NCBI GenBank assembly: GCA_028829895.1
Contig: CM054179.1
Location: 103,745,375 to 103,809,374 of the forward strand
Direction of reading: 5' to 3'
DNA: 64,000 nt
Source of the DNA: Sinotaia quadrata
Taxonomy: Eukaryota; Mollusca; Gastropoda; Architaenioglossa; Viviparidae
Shown here in pieces: positions 34,922 through 47,282 of the stretch (its first letter is position 1; each line of letters begins with the position of its first letter). Under the pieces are notes generated by a model. It saw only the letters and a program-made list of their open reading frames with translations, was not told where the DNA came from and did not search any database. The translations under genes were made by a program, and so were the position numbers.

Positions 34922-36138
34922 CTCTGTGCACTTATTGAAACTATACGTGTTGTAATTGCCACGAAGTGGTGTCAGTTATCATCATTGTCATCTAGCAATC
35001 CTTTGCTGCGGATCGAGTGTGGGAGTCAGGTCTGCCAGGCGCCAAACATATTGATAAATCATTTGGAGGGAGAGGGGGAATGAAACAAAGCTGTTCGCAT
35101 GCTTGCGACCAAGAGTATATATTGTTGGGGTGCTGAACCTTTGGTTGAGGTACGGGCTTGTTGATCGAAAACGCAGCGGTAAATAAATGCATTGTTATTG
35201 GTGGTGAGGTTTTTCTTTTGTTTAATGTTGCCTGAAACACTATAATGTAGAAAGTGGTACAAAATTTTGAAATAAAATAATGTTATAATTTTGTCGAACG
35301 TAAATATGCGAGAGAGAGAGAGAGTGCGTGTCTGTGTGTTTGTATAGAAAAAAAACCTTTTGTGTGCTTGGGTGTGTGTTTAAATGTGATTCAGTTCAAG
35401 GTCTTGAGGCGTATTTAGCCTTCGCAAATCAAGACAATTTGGAATACGGTGTTCAGGGCACGCACCCCTGTCGCTGTAGAGCATTCAGTCTCTGGCTCGG
35501 CCCAATTAATGTTCCAGACTTCCTCTCCAAAGACTGCAAGACATTGTAGCTCCAAGCCGCCAGAAATTCCGTCGAAGCTTTGCTTCACACAGGGAAGGTC
35601 AATAAGAACTTCTAGAACCTGAAATTGAAATCTTTTTTAAATTCAGCAGCTATCTCACAGCGTAGGTGTACACTTACTGGACGCATGTCTAATGCTATAT
35701 GAAACCTCAGTACCAAGGAAGATAATACATAGTAAGTTACTGATAAAGTCAGACAACTCTGCGTGTTTTATTTACAAATTAAACTCTCGAATGTATACAC
35801 TAACCTGGAAATTCAAGAAGTAGGTGTGTCTTTTACTTTTTTTTTTATATGTTTAATAAGAAAATATGTTTATATTAAATCCATAATTACGCTACGAGAT
35901 GAATTCCGCAATATGCTAAATTTAGTTTGCCAGCCATACTACGGTACTCTACCAAGGACAGAAATCACTTTCAGGGGCACTGATTATAATTATTAGTTTC
36001 CATCCAATAATTTCCAGTAGCTGTCATTGTATATGTGAATAGATTTTTTTATATATATAAAAAGAAAAAAAACAGAAATGCATAAACCCTTTGTTAACGA
36101 TTAGCGAATAACTTTATAACGCATTTCTCTACTCTCAG
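34922..36138. other. Non-coding unique sequence
   Basis: (GA)n near 35310-35323. No frame is recognisable and no array is present. Confidence 0.5.
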
Positions 36139-36244
36139 ATTTTATGCCCATCGGGTTGCGCCCTTGCTGTTGGTCGTGATGTTTATGATTGTGGGCAGTG
36201 CCGTCATTTCCGGTGTTATACCTGGCCGAACAGAAAACTCATAA
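36139..36244 (+). CDS. Weak candidate exon encoding a hydrophobic segment
   Basis: A pyrimidine-rich tract followed by CTCTCAG gives a plausible acceptor at 36137-36138. After it a frame runs 34 codons to TAA (36242-36244). It begins FYAHRVAPLLLVVMFMIVG and continues hydrophobic to SGVIPG, like a membrane span near a C-terminus. I do not recognise a family. GC content and lack of simple repeats make it look more gene-like than its surroundings, but no partner exon or polyadenylation signal was seen. Chance is a real possibility. Confidence 0.2.
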
Positions 36245-36322
36245 CAAACCAATTAATGACATAAAACTGCGCGGGTGAATACCGCAGCGAGTCCTGACAA
36301 GCAAACCGCCAAGTCCTCACCA

Positions 36323-36499
36323 ATGGCTCTAGCTATGCAGGGATTATCGATGTTCCTATTACTATTATGTTTGGGGACTATTTATTTTGTGGTCAGTCGT
36401 GCGGACATCCGGGCCTGGCTTCGTAAAGACTGTGCGGAAGAGTGTAAATTGATATGTTTGACCTTTAAAATGCGATGTGTAAAAACTGCCAGCTTATAG
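36323..36499 (+). CDS. Weak candidate 58-codon frame with signal-anchor-like segment
   Basis: From the ATG at 36323 the frame reads MALAMQGLSMFLLLLCLGTI, then YFVVSRADIRAWLRKDCAEEC, to a stop at 36497-36499. A hydrophobic stretch of about 17 residues followed by basic and cysteine-rich sequence resembles a signal anchor or signal peptide. The frame is also open upstream to 36275. A GTAAAG donor-like site lies after AWL (36423). No family is recognised. It sits 79 bp after another hydrophobic frame, so the two may belong to one locus. Confidence 0.2.
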   Translation: MALAMQGLSMFLLLLCLGTIYFVVSRADIRAWLRKDCAEECKLICLTFKMRCVKTASL

Positions 36500-36628
36500 T
36501 CGGGCAAAGTGATTTCAGATTTTAGCAGTGTCATTGGCGCAGTTATGTTTTCTTACTGATCTTCTGTGGGCAGTTTCCATCAGTGTTTAAATGTCACGAA
36601 AAAAAAAGTATACTGGTTTATAGTCAGA

Positions 36629-36758
36629 TACACACCCACAGACACACACACAGACACACACAGACACACACACACACAGACACACACACACACACCACAC
36701 ACAGACACACACACACACCACACACAGACACACACACAGACACACACACAGACACACA

Positions 36759-36794
<36 letters not shown>

Positions 36795-36804
36795 ACACAC
36801 ACAT
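36629..36804. repeat. Complex (CA)n microsatellite with ACAG/ACC variants
   Basis: (CA)n interspersed with regularly placed GACACA and CCACACACA words, giving a secondary period of roughly 8-22 bp. The histidine-threonine and cysteine-valine ORFs here are artefacts. Confidence 0.96.
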
Positions 36805-38006
36805 TAGTCTGTTCGAAAAGCAGATGTTTGGGTTCAAATCAGAGAGCGAATCGTCTTGGGGATTACATTTGCTGACCGACATACTTTGAGATTTGGGCGA
36901 TGTGCTTCTTAAAATGAACCCTGCCTGAGAATTTGCATGAATGCTATTTTTTGTTGTTGTCGGTCCTTGAACATGATGCCAATTCGATTAAGTTGTAGGC
37001 TGTTGCTGTAGTAGTGTTGCAGAAGTTATTCGTATCAAAAAAAACAAAGCAGTGGACCTTTGTATTGCTTCTCGTGTATGCATCGACAGTTTATTAAGAA
37101 ACGGGGAGATTGGGGGTGAGGGTAAAGAGACGAGGTAGTTACAAGAATGCTAAAACATTTGTTTTTCCAATGGACGTTTACCTACTGTGTAAAAACACAA
37201 CAGAGCGCAATGCTATTCTCTTTATCAAGCAGATAGTTTCATTTTACATTATAAAGGGGTTGTCCAAGAGAAAGAGGAGGCGTGGTAAGTGCATGCGGTC
37301 TTGTCTGTTGTCCACACGTCGTTGCGTCACTGTTGTCTGTTAGGATCCGTGCCAAAGTGAAAATCAACTTTATTACTGAGTGATGAGTATTCTATCTATG
37401 TACACAGACCACTCTGAATGACTTTTCATTATAACTGTCAGGTGGGAGGGGAGAAGACAAATGAATGTTTCAGAGTAACAACTGCAAACATCGACGTTGT
37501 TTATTTGTTGAGTTTGTTTTTTAAGGGACAAATAATACGCCTGCTTCTCCCCCCCCCCCATCGTCCCAGGGCAGTGCTGAAGAAAAAATATATTTAGAAT
37601 GTTTGGTTTAAACTTTAAAAATAATCATCACAAGGTGCTGCGCAATTATTCTAGGCAGAGCTATTATGGTGGCGTGATGTTCGTGAATTGTTTATTTCCC
37701 TCTAATACCGGACTTTGGTCATTGTTGTCTTTTATTCCTTTTCTTTCATTTCAGTAATGGCGCAAAAGTGCTTGAGTGTGGACACGTGAATGCGGCGCAT
37801 TTGTTTTTTGATCTGTTGATAGGTGTTTTGGGAAGGAGGGAGGGGGGTAAGCTATCGAAAGGCGCTGGACTCGACACATCCAGTATGTCAGTAGATATGT
37901 TTTTACTCCATGTCAGTAGATATGTCATTACTGCATGCCAGAGTTTTCCAAGTAAAGCTGTACGTTGTTAATGTGTATTCATATGTACAGGATTTAATAA
38001 CAAAAA

Positions 38007-38008
<2 letters not shown>
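36805..38008. other. Non-coding unique sequence
   Basis: C9 tract at 37551-37559. A TGTCAGTAGATATG word is duplicated at about 37885-37926. Frames of 60-77 codons here are not recognisable. Confidence 0.5.

Positions 38009-38045
<37 letters not shown>
38009..38045. repeat. (GT)n microsatellite
   Basis: Pure GT repeat of about 36 bp. Confidence 0.96.
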
Positions 38046-38046
<1 letters not shown>

Positions 38047-38284
38047 TGTTTATGCGCGCACAGTATGTTTTTTTGTAGACATATGTTTAACTAGCATGAG
38101 GTCATATTTAATTGTACATTTCCACATACCAATGTAACTGTATTATCCACCAAAGCAACCCTGTTCCGCTAACCACCATCTGTCACTCGATCATTTCCCA
38201 AACTTGCTCTCTCACCCCCCCCCCCTTACACACACACACGCACACACCACACAGATGAACAAACGAAAATATTTTAGTTCTCAG

Positions 38285-38785
38285 CTCCTGATGTGTACAC
38301 AACTTCAGTAACACTTCTGTAATGAACGTAAATGTATCTTACATTATACACATGTATCCTACTCTACTGAAAATTCCCCTGATCTCTAAACAATCATTAA
38401 CACTCCTATAATGTACATACTTGTATCTCACTCTAACGGAAGTCCCCCTGATCTGTACACAAGCTCATTAACACTCCTATAATGTACATACTTGTATCTC
38501 ACTCTAATGGAAGTCCCCCTGATCTGTACACAAGCTCAGTAACACTCCTATAATGTACATACATGTATCGCTTTACTGGAAGTACCCCTGATCTGTACAC
38601 AAGCTCAGTAACACTCCTATAATATACATACATGTATCGCTTTACTGGAAGTACCCCTGATCTGTACACAAGCTCAGTAACACTCCTATAATGTACATAC
38701 ATGTATCGCTTTACTGGAAGTCCCCCTGATCTGTACACAAGCTCAGTAACACTCCTATAATGTACATACATGTATTTTATTCTAC
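38285..38785. repeat. 69-71-bp minisatellite, about 7 copies
   Basis: AACACTCCTATAATGTACAT starts at 38399, 38470, 38541, 38610, 38679 and 38748 (spacing 71, 71, 69, 69, 69). The two left units lack a 2-bp deletion shared by the right ones, recording the order of expansion. The minus-strand 108-codon frame here is an array product. Confidence 0.96.
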
Positions 38786-41317
38786 TGGACGTGTGCTGAC
38801 CAACGAACGTGCTCTGTAATAGCACTTAGTGCGAAAGGAATATGAGTTTGATAATTATTGCCAAACTGCTTTGGCTTCTTCTTCTTAACTATGCTCTAGT
38901 CTATCTCTATACATAATTTCAGGTTTATGTTTTTGCTTCGTTTTGTTTTTTGTTTTTTTATATTTTTGTTTTTGTTTTGGCATTTCTAAATCCCTACTAT
39001 TAGGTTGGAGTCAGTGACATCACAGTCAGGTTAGATAAATATTGGATTCCTGTTTCCATGGAGACGAGTATTAAAAGTTTGGCACTCTATAACTACTATA
39101 TTAGTTTTGTCAAAGAAAAAATAAATATAAAATAGCCCGCTTATCGATTTTCTCTCCACTGTCTTGCCAATGCTTAGAAGGGTTATATCAGTAAGGCATA
39201 TCACTGTTAGCCGTGACATAAATATAAATAACTTCGAAATGGCAGAGTTAAACCACTGTTTTGTATAAAGTTAAAGGACCTTGTGTCTCGATAGCACATA
39301 AGCTTTGAAACTAATGAGTGAATAAGAACATCATTTCGCTGATTTGTGGTAATTGTTATTGTTGTGAAATAAAGATCAGTGCTAGTTGCCACAAGGATGA
39401 GCAAGAGCACAGTATTTTGCAACATATGAAGTCAAAATATATTAACTACGCATGCAGTTTCAAGAACCAGCAGACAAATTGGAAGCTTTAAATAAACGAA
39501 GTTATGTATATATTAATTATTTATTTCTGCATAGAACGATGATTCGCAGTGGGTACTTTATATCACATTATCCAGCTGGTGAATTTTTTTAATCCATCAG
39601 TTTTTAATGTCATCATTGCAGAATAGCTTCCAGTCAAATGTGGTTTTGTCATTAAGTGTATTTTTGAACATGCACTGAAACGTGTGTCCTACTTTAAAGG
39701 ACATTGCGCCTTTAATGCGACATAAGTTACCAACAGTAATAATCAAACACCTGCGCAGACAGCAGCTTTTGTCTGAAATAATAAAAATGTGCAGTCGGGA
39801 CTAAATGGTGGTGAATTACACAACACGAAATCGAACGGCTATTATTACTGTCGGTAGGTGAGTCACGCGCGCTGACAAGAGAAATTGCTGGAGAATAAAT
39901 CGACACGGAAATGACTGTGCTCGTTTCTCACAATAGATGAGTTGTAGACAACGACGTTGTATGGATTAGGACGCAACACACAACACTGAAATGATCCGTA
40001 TTAGTAACAAGCAATACGCGACTTAGGCATGCAGACAAAAAAGCTGGTGGGCGGGTTGTGGAAAGAGCATTAGAAAAAAACTGTTGGTACCGAGCAGAGG
40101 AAGAAACTTAAGTAGACAGCGATTCAACATTAATTGCTCATGATTTATCAGCTCGATATTGAACGAGTAAAATGATCCGTGCGCGACGAGTTACTGAATC
40201 TGCGACTATTACTTGGACATAAAATAAGTGGGTCAGCGTGGTGATAAAGTCACCATTTTGACACAGAGCTCTTTCCTTTTTGTTTGATAATAATATATTA
40301 TTACAGATGCCGATGGAATAGTTTTATCCAGTTTAAAATTTTGTTCGAAAGGCTGGTGATAGATATGCAATCAAATCATTGAAAAATATCTCATTCAAAC
40401 CATTCTATGATCCAAGGCTGAGAGCTTCTGGTAACTGCTAATGTGTTGGCCTACTTTTAATCACAGAACTCGATAAAGACATGCAGTTATCAAATACTGT
40501 ACTTATCCCTTATGTATGTAATAGTAGTTCGAAGGATTAAGATGGCAGTCACTTTCATTTTACTCCAGAACCAATTTGCTGACTTTAAGATTTCTATTGA
40601 AGAGAACCACTAATACCTCTCTCGTCTTTTTTCTTTTTTCTTTCTATCTTTCGTTCTTTCTTTCTTTCTTTTTTGTGGAAGGGCTGTTTTTGTTGTTGCT
40701 GTTTGAATTTAAATACCTATAAGACTCTCTCTGTCTCAAACACGCACACACAATCACTCATGCATCAATATTTTATACCCGATTTACAGTTTTCTTCTTA
40801 TTTTTATTCCACCTTCAAACAAAACGTTTGTTTTAATCACAGATTGATTTAAAACATAAATAAAATGGGACAAAGCTTTTGCACTTTAAACTAAATACAT
40901 TAAGTGCATCTGGCCAATAAACTACTAGAATGACTAGGCACGGCATTTAACATTTGTAAATACGCGCTACCGAAATGCAAGCCAGATTTACAACTTAGAT
41001 TGAGCAAGACACATTATCACCACATAATGGATTTGAGTCGTGGCTACGCAATCCATCACGGTCTCTGGGTTATTCGTGTTGTCTATTTTGCGGTTAGTTT
41101 GTGTGTGTGTGCGTGCGTGCGTTTTTTTTTTTTTTGTTTGTTTTTTGTCTGTTTACTCGCAAGACCACTTAAGTTTTTAATCCGGCTGTTGTAGGATATA
41201 CAAATTGACTCTGATTTCTGTTTTGCTTTTTTTAGAGTTAATGTAACTTATTGAGGAAAGCTACTTCTTGTTTCCCGATGACGTGACCCGTGTAAAATAA
41301 GGTATTGCTTTAGGAAT
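38786..41317. other. Non-coding unique sequence
   Basis: Pyrimidine-rich stretch at 40618-40672. Two related fragments, TTAAAGGACCTTGTGTCTCG (39270) and TTTAAAGGACATTGCGCC (39696), are each followed by CATAAG about 25 bp later and may be remnants of one element family. No gene is seen. Confidence 0.45.
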
Positions 41318-41650
41318 TTAGGAAGTCATATTTTATACGAAAGGCTAGTCATGTCAGATTTAGATCGTCGTATTTTATACAATAGGTTGCTCATGACAGA
41401 TTTAGAACGTCAGATTTCATACTCTAGGTTGCTTATGTCACTTTAATACATCAGATTTCGTACTCTAGGCTGCTAATGTCAAATTTAGGATGTTAGATTT
41501 CGTACTCTAGGCTGCTAATGTCAAATTTAGATTGTTAGATTTCACTACTCTAGGACGCTAATGTCAAATTTAGGATGTTACATTTCGTATTCTTGTTTGC
41601 TTAAGTCAAATTTAGGATGTTAGACTTCGTACGTAAATAGCGTATATTAC
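41318..41650. repeat. ~42-bp minisatellite, about 8 degenerate copies
   Basis: The unit is GTCAAATTTAGGATGTTAGA followed by TTTCGTACTCTAGGCTGCTAAT. Decayed words (GTCAGATTTCACTTG) continue to about 41760. Confidence 0.9.
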
Positions 41651-42359
41651 ATTTCGCTCATTAGATTTCATAACGTACCTAAATTCCATTTATCAGATTT
41701 AATCACGTCAGATTTCACTTGTAAGCTGTACTAAAATTTCATACGTCATATTAAGTGCGCAATTCGGAGGTCCGCTCGAAAGCCTGTTGTCCTCATTGTG
41801 TTTAGTTTTGTGCTTGCATGTATAACTTTTATATGCATCGAGATTTATACCAGGTATTTTATTTTAAAAATATATATACTAGCGGAGGTATGGATTCCGA
41901 TTAATTAACGGACTTGTGTTTTATAGTATTCCACCTCTAGCCTCTCTCAAGTTTTTTTTTTTTTTTTAAATCATAACCGTCCTTAATTATTATTCACAGC
42001 ATTTTATTTTTCTTCGTACACTCACATCCATTGTGGCGTTAAGTATGGGCCAGAGTTACGCCTAAACTGATATCGGAGTTGCATCTTGTAGAAAGCAAAC
42101 ACAGATGGCGCGCGGTAATGAGGCATTGTCCGCCAAGACACGATTTGTAGCAAGGGAATTGATTTCTTTTTTATTTTATTTATTTTTGGTGTGCGCCCTG
42201 ATGCGTACACAGTCGGGCATATTATTTTGGTCTGGCAGAGTCGGTCTTGCAGGAAATTTGTATCGCTCTCTGGTTAGTGTGACATGGCTGATCTAGTGAA
42301 GATTGTCAGCATTTTGCGGGATGACACTGAGATACAGATGTGTTTGGATACAAAAGTTT
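41651..42359. other. Non-coding unique sequence
   Basis: T run at about 41953-41967. No gene is seen. Confidence 0.5.
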
Positions 42360-42425
42360 TCTGTCTGTCTGTTTGTCTGTCTGTCTGTTTGTCTGTCTCT
42401 CTCTCTAACACACACACACACACAT
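42360..42425. repeat. (CTGT)n(CT)n(CA)n compound microsatellite
   Basis: CTGT/TTGT tetranucleotides pass into CTCTCT and then CACACA. Confidence 0.93.
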
Positions 42426-43063
42426 GCGCATGCATATGCACTTGAACTGACGTAACTGCGCATATTTATATATTTACTTTAACTCTTACGTACACAAGTA
42501 CACAAATACACATACCCACACAGAGAAACACAGATAACCAGCTCATCACCAAGGCAAAATGCAAGAAAACTTTGGAGATTCTTCGACTTGAAAACTCGTG
42601 GCAGCAAGCAAAAACAAGTGAGCAAGACGTCTGTATTATTTACATCTGCGCACATCGAGATCCCTTCTAAACATACCAGTAGATGCAGTATTTTCAAAAC
42701 AAAAAAACATACAAACCACCAAACATAAAATTCGCAGGAATGGAAAAGTGGAAAAGAAATTTATTCTTACTTCTTGAAACTATTCCCAGAAACAGTAACA
42801 ACAGGATTAAAATATGGCTGCTGATGTTCTGATATTTCTTTAGAAAGTTGCAATGTGTATGTGTGTGTGTGCGTGCGTGCGTGCGTGTATTTGCATGCGT
42901 ACGTGTATGTACATGAACTATTCTTTACTTCAGTATGCATGCATGACTCATATCGTAGATATGCGTAAGTGTATTTTGTTCTTTATGTTATTCACTTCTT
43001 ATTTTATATCTTTCATTGTTATAGTAAATTATATATTATTTGCTGTTTTTGTTACCACAAGGT
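42426..43063. other. Non-coding with short GT/GCGT tract
   Basis: (TG)n and (CGTG)n words at 42855-42890. No gene is seen. Confidence 0.5.
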
Positions 43064-43064
43064 A

Positions 43065-43095
<31 letters not shown>
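43064..43095. repeat. (TTA)n microsatellite
   Basis: About 10 TTA units. Confidence 0.95.
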
Positions 43096-43735
43096 AGCTC
43101 GCTGAATCATTTGAAGTAGAACTGACTTGATTCATCTTAAAGAGCCGTGGAGTGTCACTTAATTAACTATTCATTGGGGTTTTCCCCCTTTTGTGTAGCT
43201 ATTTAAAAAGCTTTCAGAATGCTACAAGAAGAATACATAAATTAAATCGTGAAGCAATGAGAGAGTAAAAATAACACCAGAAAGGAGTAACTAACATATT
43301 AAAAGACTTGAACGAGGTCACAAACATAACTATATTCAGGGGTAAGCTGAGAAGTTCTAGGTGAAACAGACTAGTATATAGATCAACTAGAAATGTTACA
43401 TGGTCGCTTATTGTCTGAGGTCAAAGGATGTTCTTTTCCAGACAGCTAAGGTCTTGTATGAAAAGGAACACTGTCCGCAAACAACACGGGCTGAGAAAAG
43501 GAAGAATGCGGGTCTCAGACAATGAGAGCACTGTTGAAGTATGTCTGAGTAAAATAATGGCAACAGAGGCATTGTACACTAGTCAATCAGTGAAAAATAA
43601 AAAATGGATACAGTTTCCTGCAGACCTATTAGCCAGCCCAAGTTTTAAAGAATTGGGGAATAATGATCCGATCTTGGTGAGTTAAAAAGAATCCTAAGCA
43701 TTTTGCAGCTTTGGCAGCAAACCGGCTAGATGAAA
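43096..43735. other. Non-coding unique sequence
   Basis: An 85-codon + frame (43428-43685) without a recognisable domain is the only sizable frame. Confidence 0.45.
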
Positions 43736-43990
43736 GTACCAGATAGTACACAAGAAATGCGTCAATGTGGTAAATCTGGAGAGTACCAGTCAGTACACAA
43801 GTTTTAGTGACGTCAGCAGAAAATAACGTCAGTGTGGTAAATCTGGAGAATACCTTTCAGTGCACAAGTTTTAGTAATATCAGCAGAGAATAGCGTCAGT
43901 GTGGTAAATTTGGAGAATACCAGTCTGTACACACTTTTTAGTGACGTCAGCAGAGAATAGCATTTGTGGTCATTTTGGAGAATAGCAGAG
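43736..43990. repeat. 67-bp minisatellite, 4 copies
   Basis: TGGTAAAT(C/T)TGGAGA starts at 43768, 43835 and 43902, with a fourth diverged copy at 43967. The unit also contains GTGACGTCAGCAGA and CAGTACACAAG. Confidence 0.93.
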
Positions 43991-44564
43991 GTCTCAAGAA
44001 GTAGCATCAAACAGACAGAAGGCGATGAAGAGTTACTGCTATTTTCTGTCAGGTGCAATTATATAGGATTTTCAAAGGTGACACTAATATTTTCTATTGA
44101 CTGAATAAATGCAGTATGAGTTCCCTATATAGTTATTGTATTTTTATTGACAGAGTACAGACTGGAATTGCAAGGTTCATTTGAGCAGGAAAGCATGTCT
44201 GCAGTTTTGTCATCATTTAGATGCAAGTGGTTATATACAGTTCGCCATTACTCGACATCAGGAATTTTGGATGATGGAGAATAACATTTCACATACACCT
44301 GGTGGAACACATAGTGTCTGTGTATAAACATTCAACAAAGAATGCTGGTGTAAAATATCAAGAATTCATTCAGATCCTAAGACACAGTTGGTTTTCTTCA
44401 GTTACATTAAATTTGAATCAGGACACAGTAGTACCGATCGCATGTTACAGACGTTGGTACAGTATTCCATGATCGTTTTTTTTTGTTCAAAATTGAGAAG
44501 ATTGAAATCTTACCATTACTTAAAGCAGAAGAAAGATCAGAGACAATTTTTGGCAAGGCATTTA
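43991..44564. other. Non-coding unique sequence
   Basis: Nothing recognisable. Confidence 0.5.
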
Positions 44565-44738
44565 TGTGCTGTGACATGAAAAATCAATTTCCATGCTTTG
44601 ACATGAAAAGGCAGTTTCCGTGCTGTAACATGAAAAGGCAGTTTCCGTGCTGTGACATGAAAAGGTAGTTTCTGTGTTGTTACATCAAACGGCAGTTTCC
44701 GTGTTGTGACATGAAAAGGCACTTTCGTGCTGTGGCGA
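44565..44738. repeat. 27-bp minisatellite, 6 copies
   Basis: The unit is GTGCTGTGACATGAAAAGGC followed by AGTTTCC, with substitutions in most copies. The 146-codon minus-strand frame (44537-44977) exists because 27 is divisible by 3. Confidence 0.94.
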
Positions 44739-44950
44739 GATCGATAAGCTGGTTGATAATCACACAAAAGATCGTGTAAATTAAAATGAGACACACTTTG
44801 GGACAGACTAACCTTTATATTGATTTCTGTCATAAATAAAAGATTGATTGGAGATGCTCTAATGAGGTGAGGGACAGACTTTCCTCTGGTCCTAGATAAG
44901 TTAAATAGGAGAGCACTCAAAAGACATTGCATTGCTCTTATTGCCATTGC

Positions 44951-45078
44951 TATACTGTATGCACTAACATTTATCATTAATAATTAGGACATTATACTGT
45001 ATGCACTAACATTTCTCATTAATAATTAGGACATTATACTGTATGCACTAACATTTCTCATTAATAATTAGGACATTA
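44951..45078. repeat. 42-bp minisatellite, 3 near-perfect copies
   Basis: TATACTGTATGCACTAACAT starts at 44951, 44993 and 45035. The first copy differs from the others at one base (TTATC against TTCTC). Confidence 0.96.
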
Positions 45079-45465
45079 TAGAGCCACATTTATTCTAATC
45101 TAAGTGGACATTTACTTCATTGTTTCTTCTTTTAATTAATTTATTTCTTTATTAAATTCCTTTACAATTATCATTCTTGACTCCGTATTTCATCCTGTCA
45201 TGTGTATATCTATTATAGGGACTATCGACCAAGGGAGTCTGGAGGCTTGGAGCTAGATTAATCGTTATGTGTTTTGCTTAAGCTAGACGGTTCATATCGC
45301 TTCCTATTTATATTTTGCATCATTGTATTCTTTCTTGAATGTGCAGGCATGTGACTGGGGAATGGGGTTAAGTTTCCAGCAAGTAGGGAGGGACTAATTA
45401 AAAAAAGCTTTATTCTTCCTCGTCTTTCCTTCCTTATGCATTCACACGTAACTAAACGCCACACT
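45079..45465. other. Non-coding unique sequence
   Basis: Nothing recognisable. Confidence 0.5.
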
Positions 45466-45960
45466 AGTCAAGTATTGTATATTTACTGGACTAGCATTGC
45501 AGTTATATCGGTCAAGCATTAGCACTTTTACTGGTCTAGCACTGCAGTTCTACCAATCAAGTATTGCATATTTACTGGCTTAGCATTGCAGCTATATCGG
45601 TCAAGTATTGCATATTTACTGGCTTAGCATTGCAGCTATATCGGTCAAGTATTGCATATTTACTGGCTTAGCATTGCAGCTATATCGGTCAAGTATTGCA
45701 TATTTACTGGCTTAGCATTGCAGTTATATCGGTCAAGTATTGCATATTTACTGGTCTACCATTGCAGTTGTACTGGTTAAATATTGCATATTTATTGGTC
45801 TACCATTGCAGTTGTACTGGTTAAGTATTGCATATTTACTGGTCTACCATTGCAGTTATATCGGTCAAGTATTGCATATTTACTGGTCTACCATTGCAGT
45901 TGTACTGGTTAAGTATTGCATATTTACTGGTCTTGCATATTTACTGGTCTTGCATTGCAG
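45466..45960. repeat. 44-bp minisatellite, about 11 copies
   Basis: The unit is TACTGGCTTAGCATTGCAGC followed by TATATCGGTCAAGTATTGCATATT. Two unit types are visible: CTTAGCATTGCAGCTATATCGG in the left half and CTACCATTGCAGTTGTACTGG in the right half, with block-like switching. Confidence 0.96.
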
Positions 45961-46347
45961 CCTAGTACTGAACTATTTTCTGGTTTAGCATTGCAATTGA
46001 AATCGATCTTTGGTGTATTGAAAATGGTATGGTATATTTTAATAATATCTATTGTGTGTGAGTTGTAGGTTAACATATATCTGCAAGATAGCAAATGGGA
46101 AAGACATCGAGAGGAGAAAGAGAAGGAGTTGAGGTGGAGGGGAAGAGAGTGGGTTTAAGCTTTCTGGTTTTCTTCTCTCTTATGGATTGTACCCAGACAT
46201 ACATAATTGCATTCACCCATGTACACTTATGCATTATATCTTTGCTATCTCTGTTATTGCTGTCGCCTTGTCATCATTGTTAACCTTAAAAAGTATAGTT
46301 ATGAAAGAGCAAGATACAGTAATTGTACTTTTCCACTCTCCATCTGT
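45961..46347. other. Non-coding
   Basis: A GA-rich patch lies at 46108-46148. No gene is seen. Confidence 0.5.
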
Positions 46348-46355
46348 GCGCGCGC

Positions 46356-46399
<44 letters not shown>
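46348..46399. repeat. (CG)n(TG)n microsatellite
   Basis: GCGCGCGC then TATG and (TG)n to 46399: another alternating purine-pyrimidine tract. Confidence 0.95.
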
Positions 46400-46405
<6 letters not shown>

Positions 46406-47087
46406 CAATGTTGTATTAAATAACTTGCTCTGTTGTCTCCTTGAGTTATGCTTATTTTAAACAGGTAGCACATCTAGTCTTTATTATCTGTTGACCTTAT
46501 GACTTATTCAACATTGGTCCTAGTAATGTTTCGTCTTTATTATCTGTTGCTCCTTTCATCTAATATAAATCTTTCTCCAATATCCTATTCTGATCAAACG
46601 TCAACCTGTCGTCAGAATTGACGTAGGTGTTTGCTATCTGTTAACTCCATCATCTGTTTTGAATAATATAGATTTTCTTACCGCCATGTCTGAAGAAACG
46701 TCAGTTTTCCTAATGCATGCACGTGGTTAGCTGTTGTATCCAAGAAAAGACCCCAGACTTTGCCACCTTATCTTCTTCTGGTCAAATAACGTCATAATTA
46801 CAAATGCTTCTCTCTTGTCTCTTTTCTCAATAATATTTTACACTTCCTGGGCCAGTCTTCTGCATTTAAATTCTTTTGATTTCAAGAAATAAAGCTATTG
46901 TCTTAACAATAAAGCAGTTAATGGCGGGGTATTTGTGTAATGCTGACAGTTTGGGTTTTCAAAGTACGTATTTCCAACTATTTCGTGGATAATTCTTATT
47001 CTGCAACGAAATTGATCATTAAAGAAAAGTCGGTGTATTCTAAAGCAGTTGATAAACATTCGCAATCTGACTTCATCACTAACCTAC
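46400..47087. other. Non-coding unique sequence
   Basis: Weakly repeated GTCTTTATTATCTGTTG words at 46478-46550. No gene is seen. Confidence 0.45.
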
Positions 47088-47282
47088 GGGTTAGATTGTG
47101 AAAATGTTTGCAAGCGAAAGCAGGTTAGAGTGTGGAAAGATGGAAACGTTAGCTATTAACAGGTTAGAGTGTGGAAATATTTGCTAGAGAGAGCAAGTTA
47201 GATTGTGAGAATGTTTGCTAGAGAGAGCAGGTTAGATTGTGAAAATGTTTACTAGCGAAAACAGGTTAGAGTGTGGAAACGA
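47088..47282. repeat. ~34-bp minisatellite, about 6 copies
   Basis: The unit is GGTTAGATTGTGAAAATGTT followed by TGCTAGAGAGAGCA. Copies alternate GTTAGAGTGTGGAAA and GTTAGATTGTGAAAA. Confidence 0.9.
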
